6,041 bases of DNA from an uncultured Bacillota bacterium (GCA_946541435.1 CAMNJK010000102.1:1-6041), one strand, 5' to 3'. Counted from the stretch's first letter, positions 1 to 5,927 are shown. Translations and numbers: made by a program. Notes: generated by a model from the letters alone, not told the origin.

Positions 1-368
1 ATAGCGGCAATAATGAGGGCGGCAAGCAGGGTGCCGACCGGTTTCTGGTAGTTCCTGAAGATCATGATGGCATTGAAAACGCCCAGGGCGACGCCGGCAA
101 TCAGAGATACGATCGCGTTCGTCTTGTTATTCATGGCCAGTTTCCGATCCCAGATGCCCTTGGCTGCGCAGGCGAATCCGATATAACATGCCAGGATCAT
201 GAAGACGACCCACTCGCCGGCCAGGGTCTTGAAGGACATTTCGCCGTATGCGATGCTCTGTACGATCATGGAAATGAGCAGCAGCCAGAAGGCGAGCCAG
301 CAGCCGTTGTGCTCGATCTTCAGAAGTTCCTGTTCCTGCATTTCGTCAAGATTATTCTTCCTCTTCAT
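1..368 (-). CDS. DUF6773-like small integral membrane protein, partial (C-terminus beyond left edge)
   Basis: The start is the ATG at 368-366, preceded on the minus strand by GGGAGG about 10 nt upstream. It overlaps the end of the HTH gene by 17 nt, so the two are translationally linked. About 122 codons are visible and the frame is open at position 1. The product begins MKRKNNLDEMQEQELLKIEH, a charged cytoplasmic N-terminus. Hydrophobic stretches follow at about residues 23-42 (CWLAFWLLLISMIVQSIAYG), 52-70 (WVVFMILACYIGFACAA) and 84-103 (NAIVSLIAGVALGVFNAIMI), and a fourth begins near the window edge. The opening and the four-helix layout match what I remember of the DUF6773 family, which in Firmicutes often follows a small HTH regulator. 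Its biochemical function is unknown. The family name is from memory; the membrane-protein call is firm. The HTH protein upstream probably controls its expression. Confidence 0.75.
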   Translation of the reverse strand, partial: MKRKNNLDEMQEQELLKIEHNGCWLAFWLLLISMIVQSIAYGEMSFKTLAGEWVVFMILACYIGFACAAKGIWDRKLAMNNKTNAIVSLIAGVALGVFNAIMIFRNYQKPVGTLLAALIIAA

Positions 369-567
369 TTTCTTCTTCCTCCCAAAAGATATCGTTCAGT
401 GTGACGCCCAGTGCGCGGCAGATCTTGTTGCACAATTTGATGGATGGGTTGAATTCTCCGGCTTCGATCAGACCGATGGTCTGTCTTGTGACGCCGGCCT
501 TCTGTGCCAGCTCTGTCTGTGACATTTCCAGCTCGATCCTGCGGAATTTCATCTTCAGATTTCGCAT
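352..567 (-). CDS. small Cro/CI-family (HTH_3/XRE) transcriptional regulator, 71 aa
   Basis: A DNA-binding regulator that is almost entirely one HTH domain. The HTH is at residues 16-35 (SQTELAQKAGVTRQTIGLIE), with recognition-helix residues TRQTIGLIE. It is followed by the family's usual GEFNPSIKL turn, the ALGVTLNDIF segment and an acidic tail rich in Glu (63-71). An upstream in-frame ATG exists at 639, but I chose 567 because AAGGAGGTG lies at 572-580 with ideal spacing and the upstream codons overlap the promoter. At 71 aa it has the normal size of this compact class, which usually lacks a sensor domain. It is the first gene of an operon with the membrane protein that overlaps its 3' end. 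By analogy with similar pairs it probably represses its own promoter (inference; see the palindrome in the promoter spacer). The HTH call is secure; the regulated targets are unknown. Confidence 0.93.
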   Translation of the reverse strand: MRNLKMKFRRIELEMSQTELAQKAGVTRQTIGLIEAGEFNPSIKLCNKICRALGVTLNDIFWEEEENEEEE

Positions 568-571
568 CCGG

Positions 572-580
572 CACCTCCTT
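572..580 (-). promoter_or_regulatory. ribosome binding site that fixes the HTH gene start
   Basis: AAGGAGGTG on the minus strand, about 6 nt before the ATG at 567. It is close to the full anti-Shine-Dalgarno complement. It favours this ATG over the in-frame ATG at 639, which would lie upstream of the predicted transcription start. Confidence 0.85.
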
Positions 581-597
581 TCTCTGTTCTGATGCAA

Positions 598-626
598 AGT
601 ATACATGACATTTGCAATGTTGTCAA
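598..626 (-). promoter_or_regulatory. sigma-70/sigma-A promoter of the HTH-membrane protein operon
   Basis: On the minus strand the -35 box TTGACA (626-621, perfect) and the -10 box TATACT (603-598, five of six) are separated by exactly 17 bp. Transcription would start near 591, giving a short leader of about 24 nt that carries the ribosome binding site. The flanks are AT-rich compared with the GC-rich surroundings. This is the strongest promoter in the window by sequence match. Confidence 0.88.
608..620. promoter_or_regulatory. candidate operator for the HTH regulator
   Basis: ACATTTGCAATGT is an inverted repeat with 5-bp arms (ACATT/AATGT) that fills most of the promoter spacer. The TGCAA core recurs on the plus strand at 593-597 and 635-639, giving three cores about 20-22 bp apart across the promoter. 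A repressor bound here would block RNA polymerase, which fits autoregulation by the adjacent HTH protein. The palindrome is seen; its use as an operator is inferred. Confidence 0.45.
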
Positions 627-695
627 CTATATATTGCAAAGAAAATATTTAGACGTCAAATGGAATGTTTCGCATGCCGCCCGTCAGAGAAAGGA

Positions 696-722
696 CCGCG
701 CAGGGGACGGTTCTCTGCGCGG
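696..722 (+). repeat. 27-bp hairpin repeat, copy 1
   Basis: The unit has 8-bp arms CCGCGCAG and CTGCGCGG that pair perfectly around the 11-nt core GGGACGGTTCT. It faces copy 2 as an inverted partner, 12 bp away. On the minus strand it is the second hairpin after the kinase stop codon and is followed by the moderately T-rich TCCTTTCTCT, so it could contribute to termination. Confidence 0.9.
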
Positions 723-734
723 ATTGTATACACA

Positions 735-761
735 CCGCGCAGAGAACCGTCCCCTGCGCGC
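735..761 (-). repeat. 27-bp hairpin repeat, copy 2 (inverted partner of copy 1)
   Basis: It is the reverse complement of copy 1 over 26 of 27 positions (735-760); only the base at 761 differs. On the plus strand the arms are CCGCGCAG and CTGCGCG(C) around AGAACCGTCCC. It is followed at once by CTCTGCGCGG (761-770), which looks like the last 10 nt of another, truncated copy. Read from the kinase gene, this is the first full copy after the stop codon. Confidence 0.9.
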
Positions 762-772
762 TCTGCGCGGTT

Positions 773-2101
773 TTAAGGGATCGGGATCAGGATGTCCAGG
801 CGGAAGATGCCGTCCTCGGCGTCGGCGGTCAGGTGGCCGCCGTATTTTTCGGCGATCATCTGCATGGAACGCATGCCGAAGCCGTGATAGTCGGGATCCT
901 CCTTGCTGGTACGGGGGAGTTCGTTGACGAAGGTCAGGCTGCCTGCGAAGCAGTTCTCCACATGGATGGAGAGGAGATGGCCCACGGACCGGACATGGAC
1001 GCTGATGCTGCGGCGGTCCTTATCCGGTACTTTTCGGACAGCTTCCATGGCGTTGTCCAAAGCGTTGCCGAAGAGGGCGTAGATATCGCCCGGTGAGATG
1101 AAACGGATCTTGTCTCCCTCCGCGATGCAGGTGAGGAGGATGTTTTCCTTTTCACACAGGAGGCTCTTCTCTGTCAGGATGACGTCCAGGGCGTCGTTTC
1201 CTGTCCGGACAGCGGAATCGTAGATTCCTACGGCGTTCTCGATCTCTTTCAGGGCCTGTCGGTCCACGGACTCGTTCCCCTTCCGGAGCCGGCGGATCTG
1301 GTGCTTCAGGTCGTGGCACTTGACGTTGATGATATCGATGGTCTCCCGGGACATCTGGTACTGCTTTTTCTCTTCTGCCAGCATCTGCTCCAGGAAGGAG
1401 AGCTCCAGCTCGAGCCTCCGGTTGGCCAGAAGGCCGAAGAGGAGCCAGAGGATGAAGACGCAGGAGGTGGCGTTGTAGAAGCAGACCAGGGCCTGATAAT
1501 CCAGGCGGCTCCCGTCTGCGCTGAGATGCATATTGACGAGCCCGAGGACCACATCCACGATAAGGACCAGACCGGAGAGCCCCAGCATCTTTTTGTTGTC
1601 GATCCGGATCTGGCCGAACTGTCTGATCCTGCCTGACAGCAAGGCATAGCAGCCCGCCATCACGGCCGCCAGCGTCAGGAGATAGAAGAGGACCCGCAGA
1701 GGGAAGGGGGTCTCCGGCATGCGAGAGACCAGTCTGTATGACAGGCCTGCCAGGTCATTCAGGCCGGAAGCCAGCTGATGGACCGTATAGCCTGTCAGGA
1801 CGCAGAAGAGGATGCTGCAGAGATCTTCCTGGTAGCAGAACCACAGGCCTGCCGCGGACAGGACCAGAATCGTCAGATACATAAGGATGCCGAAGGGAAT
1901 CATAGTTCCGGAAGCGGTGCCTGCCGACGATACGGCTTCGGGGACAGGAAACAGAAAAGCGCCGAGCAGGCAGACCAGGCAGCTGCCCGGGAGTCTCAGC
2001 CGGTAATCGTCCCTGTGGGTCAGAAAGCGGGCATAGAGGTGTTCTCCCAGGAGGACCTCCCCCATGACCAGCAGATTGATAAAGTGGATCCTCGCGAACA
2101 T
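773..2101 (-). CDS. GHKL-family sensor histidine kinase, polytopic membrane protein (442 aa)
   Basis: The sensor half of a LytTR/GHKL two-component system of the AgrC/HPK10-like kind. Residues 1-226 are mostly hydrophobic, with about seven membrane segments (around 5-20, 37-53, 67-90, 94-115, 135-156, 172-192 and 205-227). A coiled linker rich in Glu, Lys and Gln follows at 230-258. The dimerisation/phosphorylation box is INVKCHDLKHQI, with His263 the likely phosphorylated residue. The ATPase shows an N-box (ALFGNALDNAMEA, Asn346/Asn350) and a G-box (HGFGMRSM, 406-413). It ends with the usual strand of this ATPase fold. The ATG overlaps the regulator's TGA by one base, and GGGAGGT lies 8 nt upstream, so the two proteins should be co-translated. 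Members of this class often sense peptides or membrane-active compounds; the ligand here cannot be read from sequence. The C-terminus lies directly against the repeat cluster. Confidence 0.93.
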   Translation of the reverse strand: MFARIHFINLLVMGEVLLGEHLYARFLTHRDDYRLRLPGSCLVCLLGAFLFPVPEAVSSAGTASGTMIPFGILMYLTILVLSAAGLWFCYQEDLCSILFCVLTGYTVHQLASGLNDLAGLSYRLVSRMPETPFPLRVLFYLLTLAAVMAGCYALLSGRIRQFGQIRIDNKKMLGLSGLVLIVDVVLGLVNMHLSADGSRLDYQALVCFYNATSCVFILWLLFGLLANRRLELELSFLEQMLAEEKKQYQMSRETIDIINVKCHDLKHQIRRLRKGNESVDRQALKEIENAVGIYDSAVRTGNDALDVILTEKSLLCEKENILLTCIAEGDKIRFISPGDIYALFGNALDNAMEAVRKVPDKDRRSISVHVRSVGHLLSIHVENCFAGSLTFVNELPRTSKEDPDYHGFGMRSMQMIAEKYGGHLTADAEDGIFRLDILIPIP

Positions 2102-2814
2102 CAGACAGTACCTCCCAGATATCTGGCCAGAGCGGAGAAGACTTCCTTACGGCGGGAACGGCTGATGGCCAGCTTCTCTCCGGTGGACAGGACCAGCATG
2201 GATCCGTCGATCTCCGAAACGAAACGGAGGTTGACCAGGTAGCAGACATTGGTCCGGACAAAACTGCGGCCGGCCAGCTCCTTTTCCTTATTGGACAGGC
2301 TGCCCCGGGTGGTAAGGACGTCCTCCTCCGTATGGATCAGGAGGTCATGATCGGAGACTTCCAGAAAAGTGATCTCCCGGGAAGAGAGGACCCGGATCCC
2401 CCGCTCCGTGGCGACACTGAGGCGGACATCCTCCTTCCGGGCCAGGATCCGCATGGCTTTGTCCATCCGGATGGAGAACTGGCCATAGGAGAAAGGTTTT
2501 AAAAGAAAGTCCAGAGCATTTACCTCATAGCTCTTGACGGCGTACTGGGCCAGACTGGTGATGAAGATGAGGGGGACGACTTCGTCCTGCCTGCGCAGGC
2601 GCTGGGCCGCCTCCATGCCGCTCATGCCGCTTCCCAGGCGGATGTCCATCAGCACCAGGGCAAATCGCGGGGAGTAGGCCTCCAGAAAGGCCTCCCCTGA
2701 AGCAAAGCGGGTCGGCCGAAGATCCAGGTTGTGTTCCCGGCTGTATCGGTCCAGACAGTCAGACAGAAGAGCTGCTGTAGCCGGATCATCCTCCACAAAT
2801 GCTATTTGAATCAT
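2101..2814 (-). CDS. LytTR-family response regulator (237 aa)
   Basis: The regulator partner of the downstream GHKL kinase. The N-terminal receiver domain (1-120) has the acidic pocket Glu8-Asp9-Asp10, the phospho-acceptor Asp57 in LVLMDIRL, the switch Thr86 in IFITS, and Lys106 in LLKPF. The C-terminal LytTR DNA-binding domain spans about 133-234 and includes RSFVRTNVCYLVNLRFV and the end motif LAISRSRRKEVFSAL. This domain binds DNA through beta strands at paired direct repeats, rather than through an HTH. AAGGAGG lies about 10 nt before the ATG. It is the first gene of the operon and is divergent from the GH3 gene. All key residues are intact and the length is normal for the AgrA/VirR/LytR class. 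Likely targets are its own operon and the GH3 gene, judged from the shared intergenic repeat (inference). Confidence 0.95.
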   Translation of the reverse strand: MIQIAFVEDDPATAALLSDCLDRYSREHNLDLRPTRFASGEAFLEAYSPRFALVLMDIRLGSGMSGMEAAQRLRRQDEVVPLIFITSLAQYAVKSYEVNALDFLLKPFSYGQFSIRMDKAMRILARKEDVRLSVATERGIRVLSSREITFLEVSDHDLLIHTEEDVLTTRGSLSNKEKELAGRSFVRTNVCYLVNLRFVSEIDGSMLVLSTGEKLAISRSRRKEVFSALARYLGGTV

Positions 2815-2859
2815 GGAAGAGTCGCCTCCTTTTTCAGGGACAATGATTTCGATAAAGTC

Positions 2860-2868
2860 ATTATAACA
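2860..2868 (-). promoter_or_regulatory. extended -10 promoter candidate for the two-component operon
   Basis: On the minus strand TGTTATAAT combines a perfect -10 box TATAAT (2865-2860) with the extended TGn element. No recognisable -35 sits 17 bp upstream (GCCACG at 2888-2883), which fits a promoter that relies on the extended -10 or on an activator. The predicted start is near 2853, about 39 nt before the regulator ATG. Confidence 0.65.
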
Positions 2869-2896
2869 AATCGGGCCTCTGCCGTGGCGCTTCCTG

Positions 2897-2931
2897 TGAC
2901 CGAGTACGGCGCGGAAATGACCGACTGCGTC
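2897..2931. promoter_or_regulatory. direct repeat, candidate LytTR operator between divergent promoters
   Basis: TGACCGAGTACGGC (2897-2910) and TGACCGACTGCGTC (2918-2931) match at 11 of 14 positions, with a perfect 7-bp core TGACCGA. Their starts are 21 bp apart, which is two helical turns. LytTR regulators typically bind two direct repeats spaced this way, upstream of a weak -35 region. The midpoint (about 2914) is about 61 bp from each predicted transcription start, so one site could serve both promoters. Repeat and spacing are seen; the bound protein is inferred. Confidence 0.55.
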
Positions 2932-2938
2932 AGAAGCG

Positions 2939-2968
2939 TAGACGTTCTATCTCCCACGGATATATAGT
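2939..2968 (+). promoter_or_regulatory. promoter candidate for the GH3 gene
   Basis: TAGACG (2939-2944, four of six matches to the -35 consensus) lies 16 bp before TATATA (2961-2966) or 18 bp before TATAGT (2963-2968). The weak -35 is consistent with activation from the adjacent direct repeat. The transcript would start near 2975, leaving a leader of about 75 nt. Confidence 0.5.
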
Positions 2969-2984
2969 GACCTCGCAAACAGGT

Positions 2985-3009
2985 GGTCCGCCGGGACAGA
3001 AGGCGGACC
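2985..3009 (+). other. 5' leader hairpin of the GH3 mRNA
   Basis: GGTCCGCC (2985-2992) and GGCGGACC (3002-3009) form a perfect 8-bp stem with a 9-nt loop. It starts about 10 nt from the predicted 5' end and has no T-tract after it, so it is not an intrinsic terminator. It does not cover the ribosome binding site. A role in mRNA stability or regulator binding is possible but unproven. Confidence 0.55.
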
Positions 3010-3039
3010 GGCAGCAAAGGTTTCTTCAACATCTGAAGA

Positions 3040-3046
3040 GGGAGGT
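3040..3046 (+). promoter_or_regulatory. ribosome binding site that fixes the GH3 start
   Basis: GGGAGGT ends 4 nt before the ATG at 3051. It supports this start over the in-frame GTG at 2967, which has no Shine-Dalgarno sequence, overlaps the predicted promoter and would add 28 hydrophilic residues (MTSQTGGPPGQKADRQQ...) before the membrane segments. Confidence 0.85.
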
Positions 3047-3050
3047 AAGT

Positions 3051-5885
3051 ATGATAGAACTCAACATGAGCGATGTCGTCAGCGTACTCAACAGCTGTAA
3101 GCAGTACCTGATCGGTTTCGCGGCGGTCGCAGTGCTGGCTGTGATCGCCATGATCGCCTGCGGGAAGGCCCCGGCCAAAGTCAGAAAACTGGTCAGGGGA
3201 AATGCCCTGCTGGCGATCCTTCTGGGTGCCCTGGCGGCGGTCAACCTGATCTGCACAGGCCCCATGTCCACCCTTCTGTCCCTGGCCACAGGCGGCAGCG
3301 GGACCATTCCTGAGGAGATCACGGAAAACACCAACGAGCACACCAGAGAGATCGCGAGAGAGGGTATCGTCCTTCTCGAGAACGATTCTCTGCTGCCTCT
3401 GGAGAGCGGCAGCAAGATCAACGTGTTCGGCTGGGCGGGCACGAACCCCATCTACGGCGGTTCCGGTGCAGGCGCCCTCAATGATCTCTATCCGAAGACC
3501 TCGCTTCTGGAAGGTCTTGGCAACGCGGGGTTTGAGGTCAACAGCGAGCTGACCGATTTTTACACTGCCTTTGGCGGTGCCAGAGCCGCGTATGGCAGCG
3601 ACTGGTCCCTGCCGGAGCCTCCCGCGGACACCTACAGCCAGGAACTGATCGACAATGCGAAGGCATTCTCGGATACGGCCGTCATGGTCATCGCCCGCTG
3701 GGGCGGCGAGGGAAGCGATGTTCCCGCCGATATGACCACGGTCTCCTACACCAATAATTCCGAGAACTACGCGGACTTTGAAGCCGGCCAGTCCTATCTG
3801 GAGCTCTCCAGAACGGAGAAAGATGTTCTGGACATGGTGTGCGCGAACTTTGAGAACGTCATCCTGGTCTACGACGGTGTGACCACCTTCCAGCTGGGCT
3901 TTGTGCAGGAGTATCCTCAGATCAAGGGCGTCCTGTGGTGCGCGGGCCCCGGCCAGACCGGTTTTGACGCCCTGGGCGAGATCCTGAGCGGCGAGGTCGT
4001 TCCTTCCGGCAAGACCGCCGACACGTTCCTCTATGATCTGAAGACGGCTCCCTGGTGGAACAACTTCGGCGCCTTCTCCTACGACAACATGGCGGAGTTC
4101 GCCGTGGACGCCAGCGACCCTTATATGGGCGGCACCACACCTACTTTCATCAATATCAACGAGAGCATCTACATGGGCTACCGGTTCTTCGAGACGGCAG
4201 CCGCGGAAGGCATCCTTGACTATGACAAAACGGTCCAGTATCCCTTCGGCTATGGTCTCTCCTACACCAGCTTTGAGCAGAAGCTTGAGAATGTCTCCGA
4301 CACCGGAAACGGCACCATGACTTTCGACGTGACCGTGACCAACACCGGCGACAGGGCCGGCAAGGAGATCGTCCAGGTCTACTGCAATCCTCCTTATATC
4401 AACGGCGGGATCGAGAAGGCCAGTGCCAACCTGGTGGCTTTCGACAAGACCGATCTCCTGGAGCCCGGCGCTTCCCAGACCCTTTCCTTTACGGTAAAGG
4501 AAGAAGATCTGGCCTCCTATGACGATCAGGAGAATGGCTGCTATGTCCTGGATCAGGGCGACTATGTCCTGTCCATCAACGCGGATTCCCACCATGTGAT
4601 CGATTCCTTCACCCACACCGTGGGCGAGACGGTCGTCTACAACGAGGCCAATCCCCGCGAGACCGACCTGACGGCCGCTGTCAACCGCTTCGACGATGCC
4701 AGAGGCGCTGTCACCTACCTGTCCAGAGCCGACCATTTTGCCAACCTGGCCGAGGCGACCGCAGCACCTGCGAGCCTGACCATGGCAGACGCGCAGAAGG
4801 ACACCTTCATCTGGACCGCCAACTTCTCCATGGAGCAGGATCCGGATGCCCAGGTCCCTGTCATGAACGCGCAGAACGGCGTGACGCTGGCTGACCTGCG
4901 GGGCAAAGAGTACGACGATCCCGCCTGGGAGCCCCTTCTGGACCAGCTGACCGTTCCGGAAATGCTGGATATGATCGCGCACGCCGGTTTCCAGACCGCC
5001 GCTGCTCCCAGCGTCGGCAAAGTCTCTACCATCGACTGCGACGGCCCTTCCGCTGTCAGCAACAACTTCACCGGGGCCGGTTCCGTCGGTTTCCCCTCCG
5101 CCATCGTCATCGCCGGTACCTGGAACGAGGACCTGGCCTGGACCTACGGCAACGACATGGGCCTGATGGCCGACGCGCTGGATGCCTCCGGCTGGTACGC
5201 GCCTTCCGCCAACCTGCACAGGACTGCCCTGGGCGGCCGCAACTACGAGTACTTCTCCGAGGATGAGCTGATCTGCGGCAAAATGGCTGCCCAGGCCATC
5301 AAGGGCGCTGCGGATGTGGGTGTCTACGGCTATATGAAGCATTTTGCCATGAATGAGCAGGAGACCAACCGCTGGGCCATGATCTGCACATGGTCCACCG
5401 AGCAGGCCATGAGAGAACTCTACCTGAAACCCTTCGAGATCTGCGTCAAGGAAGGCGATGCCAGAGCGGTCATGTCCTCCTTCAACTACATCGGCGGCCG
5501 CTGGGCAGGCGGACACAGGCAGCTGCTGACCGATGTCCTGAGAAATGAATGGGGCTTCCGCGGATTTGTGGAGACCGACTATTTTGCCGGTGCTTACAAT
5601 ATGAACGCTGACCAGATGCTGGAAGCCGGCGGCGCCTGCTGCCTGTCCACCTTCGATATCGGCACCAACTTCGCTTCCGATACAGAGGGCGCCACCTCCC
5701 TGCAGCACATGCGCAGGGCCTGCCATGACATCCTGTACACCGTCGTCAACAGCCGCGCCTATGCCGGCGAGGTCAGGACCGGCATGGAAAACTGGATGAA
5801 GACCCTGATCGGCGTCGACGTCGTTGTGATCCTGCTGGCAGTGCTCGCCGAGGTCATGATGATCAGAAAGTTCAGGAAACAGTAA
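3051..5885 (+). CDS. membrane-anchored glycoside hydrolase family 3 protein with reversed domain order (944 aa)
   Basis: A retaining exo-glycosidase of the beta-glucosidase-like GH3 family; the exact sugar is unknown. Two membrane segments (about 19-37 and 51-68) flank a basic loop (KAPAKVRKLVR). Then come the alpha/beta sandwich usually found second (97-410: AREGIVLLEND, then RWGGEGSD with Glu220 as acid/base candidate, then PFGYGLSYT near 398), an FnIII-like domain (410-525, FDVTVTNTGDRAGKEIVQVY) and the TIM barrel usually found first (616-900). The barrel shows DCDGPSAV (Asp664), GRNYEYFSEDE, MKHFAMNEQETNR (Lys763-His764) and GFVETDYF with Asp843 as predicted nucleophile. A third membrane segment (918-938) ends in the basic RKFRKQ. 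Positive-inside charges put the enzyme outside the cell. Reversed order is known in GH3 enzymes of Ruminococcus albus and Butyrivibrio fibrisolvens. It is monocistronic and divergent from the two-component operon, which probably regulates it. Confidence 0.93.
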   Translation: MIELNMSDVVSVLNSCKQYLIGFAAVAVLAVIAMIACGKAPAKVRKLVRGNALLAILLGALAAVNLICTGPMSTLLSLATGGSGTIPEEITENTNEHTREIAREGIVLLENDSLLPLESGSKINVFGWAGTNPIYGGSGAGALNDLYPKTSLLEGLGNAGFEVNSELTDFYTAFGGARAAYGSDWSLPEPPADTYSQELIDNAKAFSDTAVMVIARWGGEGSDVPADMTTVSYTNNSENYADFEAGQSYLELSRTEKDVLDMVCANFENVILVYDGVTTFQLGFVQEYPQIKGVLWCAGPGQTGFDALGEILSGEVVPSGKTADTFLYDLKTAPWWNNFGAFSYDNMAEFAVDASDPYMGGTTPTFININESIYMGYRFFETAAAEGILDYDKTVQYPFGYGLSYTSFEQKLENVSDTGNGTMTFDVTVTNTGDRAGKEIVQVYCNPPYINGGIEKASANLVAFDKTDLLEPGASQTLSFTVKEEDLASYDDQENGCYVLDQGDYVLSINADSHHVIDSFTHTVGETVVYNEANPRETDLTAAVNRFDDARGAVTYLSRADHFANLAEATAAPASLTMADAQKDTFIWTANFSMEQDPDAQVPVMNAQNGVTLADLRGKEYDDPAWEPLLDQLTVPEMLDMIAHAGFQTAAAPSVGKVSTIDCDGPSAVSNNFTGAGSVGFPSAIVIAGTWNEDLAWTYGNDMGLMADALDASGWYAPSANLHRTALGGRNYEYFSEDELICGKMAAQAIKGAADVGVYGYMKHFAMNEQETNRWAMICTWSTEQAMRELYLKPFEICVKEGDARAVMSSFNYIGGRWAGGHRQLLTDVLRNEWGFRGFVETDYFAGAYNMNADQMLEAGGACCLSTFDIGTNFASDTEGATSLQHMRRACHDILYTVVNSRAYAGEVRTGMENWMKTLIGVDVVVILLAVLAEVMMIRKFRKQ

Positions 5886-5888
5886 AGA

Positions 5889-5915
5889 TCGCGCAGGGGA
5901 CGGTTCTCCGCGCGC
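5889..5915 (+). repeat. 27-bp hairpin repeat, copy 3
   Basis: Begins 4 nt after the GH3 stop codon. The core GGGACGGTTCT (5897-5907) is identical to copy 1. The arms CGCGCAG and CCGCGCG pair at six of seven positions. It has the same orientation relative to the GH3 gene as copy 2 has relative to the kinase gene. Confidence 0.85.
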
Positions 5916-5927
5916 TCCAGACAATTA

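Larger units (their letters stand above)
696..770. terminator. hairpin cluster downstream of the sensor kinase, possible terminator
   Basis: The kinase stop codon (773-775) is followed within 3 nt by the GC-rich repeat cluster. Several exclusive foldings are possible: two separate 8-bp hairpins, one 26-bp stem (696-721 with 735-760), or a 10-bp stem of CCGCGCAGAG (735-744) with CTCTGCGCGG (761-770). The last is followed by TTTT on the plus strand. No long U-tract follows on the kinase's own strand, so strong intrinsic termination of the two-component operon is plausible but not clear. Confidence 0.45.

Noticed and set aside
696..761. Possible CRISPR-like or integrase attachment repeats
   Set aside because: There are only two full units here, in inverted orientation with a 12-bp gap, and no cas or integrase gene. 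The nested palindromes fit a REP-like hairpin element better.
665..1096. 143-codon plus-strand frame over the repeat locus and kinase 3' end
   Set aside because: It is antisense to the conserved ATPase domain of the kinase, has no ribosome binding site that I can see, and starts in the repeat region.
2936..2950. GCGTAGACGTTCTAT as a VirR/AgrA-type LytTR half-site
   Set aside because: It contains CGTT but fits the published-type consensus poorly, and I found no second copy at two-turn spacing. The TGACCGA pair is the better candidate.
2731..2967. 78-codon plus-strand frame as a possible signalling peptide gene for the two-component system
   Set aside because: It begins antisense to the regulator's receiver domain, has no Shine-Dalgarno sequence or typical leader motif, and crosses both promoters and the direct repeat.
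2967..3050. GTG start at 2967 extending the GH3 protein by 28 residues
   Set aside because: It has no ribosome binding site and overlaps the predicted -10 box. The extension is unlike a signal sequence, and ATG 3051 has a strong GGGAGGT.
2811..5924. 1037-codon open frame on the minus strand antisense to the GH3 gene
   Set aside because: It overlaps a gene with clear GH3 motifs along its whole length, its translation is rich in Gly, Val, Asp and His with no recognisable domain, and it runs through the terminator and repeats at 5889-5924 and into the divergent promoter region. It is a shadow caused by GC-rich, biased codons.
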